Source: Geobacter sp.
GTDB taxonomy: Bacteria; Desulfobacterota; Desulfuromonadia; Geobacterales; Geobacteraceae
Assembly (NCBI GenBank): GCA_003499925.1
Contig: DNRQ01000109.1
Span: 7,039 to 15,670, forward strand
Direction: 5' to 3'
Length of the DNA stretch: 8,632 nt
Part shown: in pieces, positions 4,244 to 8,632 of the stretch
How the letters are laid out: each line of letters opens with the position of its first letter
How positions within the stretch are numbered: position 1 is the first letter of the stretch
Position numbers and translations under genes: made by a program
Notes under the pieces: generated by a model
The model's database searches: none
What the model saw: the letters and a program-made list of their open reading frames with translations, nothing else
Told to the model about the DNA's origin: nothing

Positions 4244-7144
4244 ATGGCACATACGACCGACAACTACGCACACAACCCGCTGATCCACCGGGATCGCCGC
4301 CTGGGCAAGTCCCGCTCGGCATGGGTGAGCTCCTTCGCCTGCGAGGATCTCAAGCCGCTCATCGTCTGCCGCGGGCCGATCCGCAAGGAGGCGATGGACG
4401 TCTACCAGGAGATGGGGATCAGCCACTACGGCATCCTCCTCTCGGAGAAGGACTCCATCGTCTACCCGAACGCCCTCGCCCCGGAACTGCGCACGCTCAC
4501 CGACTCAAGGCGCGTGCACCGGGTGCCCGACTACACCGGCGCGAGCAAGGAGGAGCGCGTCGAGCGCATCCACCAGATCATCCGGATCGCCGTGGAAAAC
4601 GGCTACGACTCCATCTTCGCAGGGTACGGCTTCATGGCCGAGGACGACGAGTTCGTGGCGGCCATCGAGAAGGCGGGGCTCAAGTTCATCGGCCCCTGCG
4701 CCGCCACCCAGTCCGGCGCCGGCAAGAAGGACGAGGCGAAGCGGACCGCGCTCTCGGTGAACGTGAGCGTCACCCCCGGCATCGACAACGTCACGGCGCG
4801 CACCCTGGTCAGCAAGCATCCGAGCCGGGAAAAGCTCCTGGCGCTGGTGCTCTCGGACGGCCTGGAGTGCGACCCGCAGCTGCTGGGCAAAGCCGAGCTC
4901 TCCCTGGTGGACCTGGCCGATCACATCCTGTACGCCTCCTACAACAAGGGGATCGACCTCTTCTCCATCGAGGAGCTCTGCGCGCAGGTCCAGGTGGAAG
5001 TGGCCGCCATGCTGAAAAAGTACCCGCAGAGCCGGGTCCGCCTGAAGGCGATCGGCGGCGGCGGCGGCAAGGGGCAGCGCCTGCTGGGCGCCTCGCTTTT
5101 GACCGAGAAGAACGCCGACGACGCCATGATCGCCAGGGAGGCCGCCGAGGCGCCGACCCTGGTGCGCGAGATCCTGAACGAGGTGAAGGCGAACGGCATC
5201 GGCGACAACAAGAACGTCCTGGTGGAGCTGAACATCGAGCAGACCCGGCACAACGAGATCCAGCTGATCGGAAACGGCGAATGGTGCCTGGCGCTGGGCG
5301 GGCGCGACTGCTCGCTGCAGATGCACGAGCAGAAGCTTCTGGAGGTATCGGTCACCCAGGAGGGACTGCTGGCGGCCATCAAGCGCGCCGAGGCGGCCGG
5401 AAAGCCCGCCGAGGTGAAGGCCCTTGAGAGCGATCTCATGGTGCTGAAAAGGATGGAGGAGGAATCGGAGCGCTTCGGAAAAGCGGTGGGACTCGACTCC
5501 GCCTCCACCTTCGAGTGCATCGTGGACCGGGACCGCCACTACTTCATGGAGGTGAACACCAGGATCCAGGTGGAGCACCGGGTCACCGAGCTCTGCTACT
5601 CGCTCAAATTCGTCAATCCCGACGATTCGAGCGACTTCTTCATGGTGGAGAGCCTGGTCGAGGCGATGGCGCTGCTGGCCCGCCACAAGAAGCGGCTCCC
5701 CAAGCCCGAGCGCGTGGTGCGCTACAACGCCTCCGTCGAGGCGCGCCTGAACGCGACCGACGCCTCCCTCTCCCCGCACGCCGGGGGGATGATCCGTTAC
5801 TGGTCCAAGCCGATCGACGGCGAGATCCGCGACGACCAGGGGATCAGCATGGTGAACCCGGACACCAACCTCTTCATCAAGTACAAGGTGGCGGGCGCCT
5901 ACGACTCCAACATCGCCCTGCTGCTCACCAAGGGTGACGACCGGCTGGACAGCTACGAGCGGATGTCCGACGTCCTCTGCGCCACCACGCTGCGCGGCTC
6001 CGACCTCGCCACCAACCTGGAGTTCCACTACGGCCTGGTCAACTGGTTCCTGGGCAGAAACGTCATGGCCAAGCCGACCACCCGCTTCGTGGTCCCCTAC
6101 CTCACCCTGGTTGGGACCCTGAAGGAGGTCGCCAACAAGCTCGACCCCGTGTACGCCTTCCTGCAGATGAAGAAGCACTACGCCAAGCTGATAGCCGACA
6201 TGTTCGCGGACCAGCCGGAGCTGCAGGCCAAGGAAATGAAGAACATGTCGACGCTGCTGGACCGCAAGGGGACCCTGATCCACCGTCCCATCGAGCGGCT
6301 TCTGGGCGATCCGCACCTGTTGTCGGGGTGGCTCAGCATCAACACCAAGAACTTCCGGATCGACGGCGGCAAGGTGGTCTGGCTCAGGAACCCGGTAGGG
6401 GTGCTGAACGAGACCTACGAGTACCTGCACATGAACCACCGGCCGCACAAGCCGGCAGCCGAGATCATCTGGGGCCACGACAACGAGCTGCTGCAGCAGG
6501 CGCTGCGCTTCTCGAAGACCCTGCGCGAGAAGTTCGGCCTGGCCCGCGACGAGTACTTCACCCTCACCGAGATCCTGAAAAACGACGAGCCGCAGGGTGG
6601 CTTCGACGCCGCGACCTGGGAGCAGATCCGCTCCGCCCATTTCGGCTACGAGGCGGGGCTGGAACTGCTGGGGATCCTGTTCCTGATCGGGCAGAACACC
6701 AGGTTCTGGGACCTGCGCGTCGAGGAGGACCTGGAGATCACCATCCCCGACTACCTGACCGATCCGGAGCTGCAGGCGCGCATGAAAAAGCTCCTGGTTC
6801 CGCCGCCGGCCACCAAGGCCGACGAGATCGTCTCCGTCTGCGGCGGCATGTACTACGGCCAGGAGGCGCCGGGGATGCCCCCCTTCATCACCGAGGGGAT
6901 GCACTTCGAGAAGGGGCAGCCGCTCTACATCATCGAAGTCATGAAGATGTTCAACAAGGTGTACGCCCCCTTCTCCGGCACCATCGACCGGATACTGATG
7001 ACCTCCGCCGACGGCACCATCGTCTCGAAGGGGCAGCCGCTCTTCAAGGTCACCCCGGACGAGATCTTCGTCGAGGTCGACGTGAACGCCATTGAGAAGG
7101 AAAAACGGTCCATCACCTCGGAGTACCTGAAGGCGGTGCTCTAG
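4244..7144 (+). CDS. Biotin carboxylase fused to biotin carboxyl carrier domain (acyl-CoA carboxylase alpha-like, divergent)
   Basis: 966 residues from ATG 4244. It should use ATP and bicarbonate to carboxylate its own biotin, which the preceding carboxyltransferase then discharges onto an acyl-CoA. Residues about 35-150 are the biotin carboxylase N-domain (VCRGPIRKEA, GYGFMAEDDEF, FIGP). GAGKKDEAKR gives the ATP-binding Lys region. The ATP-grasp Gly loop GGGGGKG is at 271-277. The catalytic strand MEVNTRIQVEH (435-445) keeps Glu436, Asn438, Arg440, Gln442 and Glu444, matching E. coli AccC. Arg529 (EIRDDQ) is the likely AccC Arg338 equivalent. The carrier domain is about 860-950, with biotinyl Lys901 in EVMKM. 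Oddities: about 75 extra residues lie before the Gly loop, about 40 between it and the catalytic strand, and roughly 250 residues (about 620-870) match no domain I know, possibly acting like the BT domain of PccA. ATG 4073 (1023 residues) is an alternative start without a Shine-Dalgarno of its own. Pyruvate carboxylase is excluded: there is no pyruvate-binding TIM-barrel domain. Confidence 0.85.
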   Translation: MAHTTDNYAHNPLIHRDRRLGKSRSAWVSSFACEDLKPLIVCRGPIRKEAMDVYQEMGISHYGILLSEKDSIVYPNALAPELRTLTDSRRVHRVPDYTGASKEERVERIHQIIRIAVENGYDSIFAGYGFMAEDDEFVAAIEKAGLKFIGPCAATQSGAGKKDEAKRTALSVNVSVTPGIDNVTARTLVSKHPSREKLLALVLSDGLECDPQLLGKAELSLVDLADHILYASYNKGIDLFSIEELCAQVQVEVAAMLKKYPQSRVRLKAIGGGGGKGQRLLGASLLTEKNADDAMIAREAAEAPTLVREILNEVKANGIGDNKNVLVELNIEQTRHNEIQLIGNGEWCLALGGRDCSLQMHEQKLLEVSVTQEGLLAAIKRAEAAGKPAEVKALESDLMVLKRMEEESERFGKAVGLDSASTFECIVDRDRHYFMEVNTRIQVEHRVTELCYSLKFVNPDDSSDFFMVESLVEAMALLARHKKRLPKPERVVRYNASVEARLNATDASLSPHAGGMIRYWSKPIDGEIRDDQGISMVNPDTNLFIKYKVAGAYDSNIALLLTKGDDRLDSYERMSDVLCATTLRGSDLATNLEFHYGLVNWFLGRNVMAKPTTRFVVPYLTLVGTLKEVANKLDPVYAFLQMKKHYAKLIADMFADQPELQAKEMKNMSTLLDRKGTLIHRPIERLLGDPHLLSGWLSINTKNFRIDGGKVVWLRNPVGVLNETYEYLHMNHRPHKPAAEIIWGHDNELLQQALRFSKTLREKFGLARDEYFTLTEILKNDEPQGGFDAATWEQIRSAHFGYEAGLELLGILFLIGQNTRFWDLRVEEDLEITIPDYLTDPELQARMKKLLVPPPATKADEIVSVCGGMYYGQEAPGMPPFITEGMHFEKGQPLYIIEVMKMFNKVYAPFSGTIDRILMTSADGTIVSKGQPLFKVTPDEIFVEVDVNAIEKEKRSITSEYLKAVL

Positions 7145-7177
7145 TCCTACGGCATCAGGGGATCTGACGACAGAAAC

Positions 7178-7206
7178 AGGGCTCCGGATGACAGATCCGG
7201 AGCCCT
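7178..7206 (+). repeat. Perfect 12-bp inverted repeat downstream of the biotin carboxylase gene
   Basis: AGGGCTCCGGAT (7178-7189) and ATCCGGAGCCCT (7195-7206) pair fully around a GACAG loop. No T-tract follows. A competing 7-bp pairing exists between GGATCTG (7160-7166) and CAGATCC (7192-7198), which would break the right arm. It may protect the upstream mRNA 3' end, act with the terminator that follows, or be a dispersed genomic repeat. Confidence 0.65.
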
Positions 7207-7215
7207 CGCCTCACC

Positions 7216-7250
7216 GACGACCCCACTGCAAAGCTGGGGTCAGTCTTTTT
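7216..7250 (+). terminator. Rho-independent terminator between the carboxylase and mutase genes
   Basis: GACCCCA (7219-7225) pairs with TGGGGTC (7235-7241). GAC (7216-7218) with GTC (7243-7245) extends the stem past a bulged A7242, and TTTTT follows at 7246-7250. This is the best intrinsic terminator in the window. It lies only 27 bases before the mutase start and leaves no room for a separate promoter after it, so it should be partial or regulated if the mutase is in the same transcript. Confidence 0.65.
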
Positions 7251-7277
7251 AGACAGGTCAAGATTAAGGAGAGCATC

Positions 7278-8632
<1,355 letters not shown>

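Noticed and set aside
4505..6904. 799-codon open frame on the - strand opposite the biotin carboxylase gene
   Set aside because: Antisense shadow caused by GC-rich third positions; low-complexity Leu/Val/Gly/Asp/His translation and no motifs, whereas the + strand has the full biotin carboxylase and carrier motifs.
7160..7250. Possible GEMM-type (cyclic dinucleotide) riboswitch, suggested by TGCAAAGC and the hairpins
   Set aside because: The conserved core around ACGCAAAGCC and the receptor helix are not present; the TGCAAAGC falls in the loop of the terminator.

Overview
The window is GC-rich, tightly packed, and coded entirely on the + strand. It looks like a chromosomal piece from a Geobacter-type member of the Desulfuromonadales/Geobacterales, perhaps of the Geomonas/Citrifermentans bemidjiensis kind. 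That assignment is an inference from overall protein character, codon use and gene combination; no marker gene is present to prove it. I see no mobile element, CRISPR array, tRNA or rRNA.

Layout. (1) 1-462: the C-terminal part of a GlcD-type FAD-linked 2-hydroxyacid dehydrogenase. (2) A 61-nt spacer with heptad repeats and a near-perfect hairpin. (3) 524-1804: a GlcF-type iron-sulfur partner with two [4Fe-4S] motifs and two CCG domains, ending inside a strong stem-loop. (4) About 480 nt without a recognised gene (1805-2287). It carries the only convincing promoter-like sequence, operator-like TTTGC dyads that fit a short-chain acyl-CoA regulator, and a long leader. (5) A 23-codon reading frame (2288-2359) with a good ribosome binding site that overlaps the next start. 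(6) 2349-4073: a carboxyltransferase of the propionyl/acetyl-CoA carboxylase beta type. (7) A 170-nt spacer that stays open in frame but looks non-coding. (8) 4244-7144: a divergent biotin carboxylase fused to a biotin carrier domain, with a large unassigned middle region. (9) A 133-nt spacer with a perfect 12-bp inverted repeat and a rho-independent terminator. (10) 7278 to the window end: the N-terminal 451 residues of a B12-dependent methylmalonyl-CoA mutase large chain.

How the genes work together. The carboxyltransferase and biotin carboxylase/carrier would together form an ATP- and biotin-dependent acyl-CoA carboxylase. Next to a mutase whose specificity residues are of the methylmalonyl-CoA type (Tyr80, Arg198), the most economical reading is propionyl-CoA to methylmalonyl-CoA to succinyl-CoA, for propionate oxidation or, run in reverse, propionate formation. 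The epimerase, the cobalamin-binding subunit and the mutase chaperone are not visible and may lie downstream. The GlcD/GlcF pair would oxidise lactate, glycolate or a related 2-hydroxyacid and pass electrons to the membrane; it seems to be the end of a separate transcription unit.

The metabolic genes are recognisable. The less ordinary points are the regulatory spacers, the small overlapping ORF, the terminator inside the carboxylase-mutase cluster, and the unusual architecture of the biotin carboxylase. I do not see an obviously new biological system.
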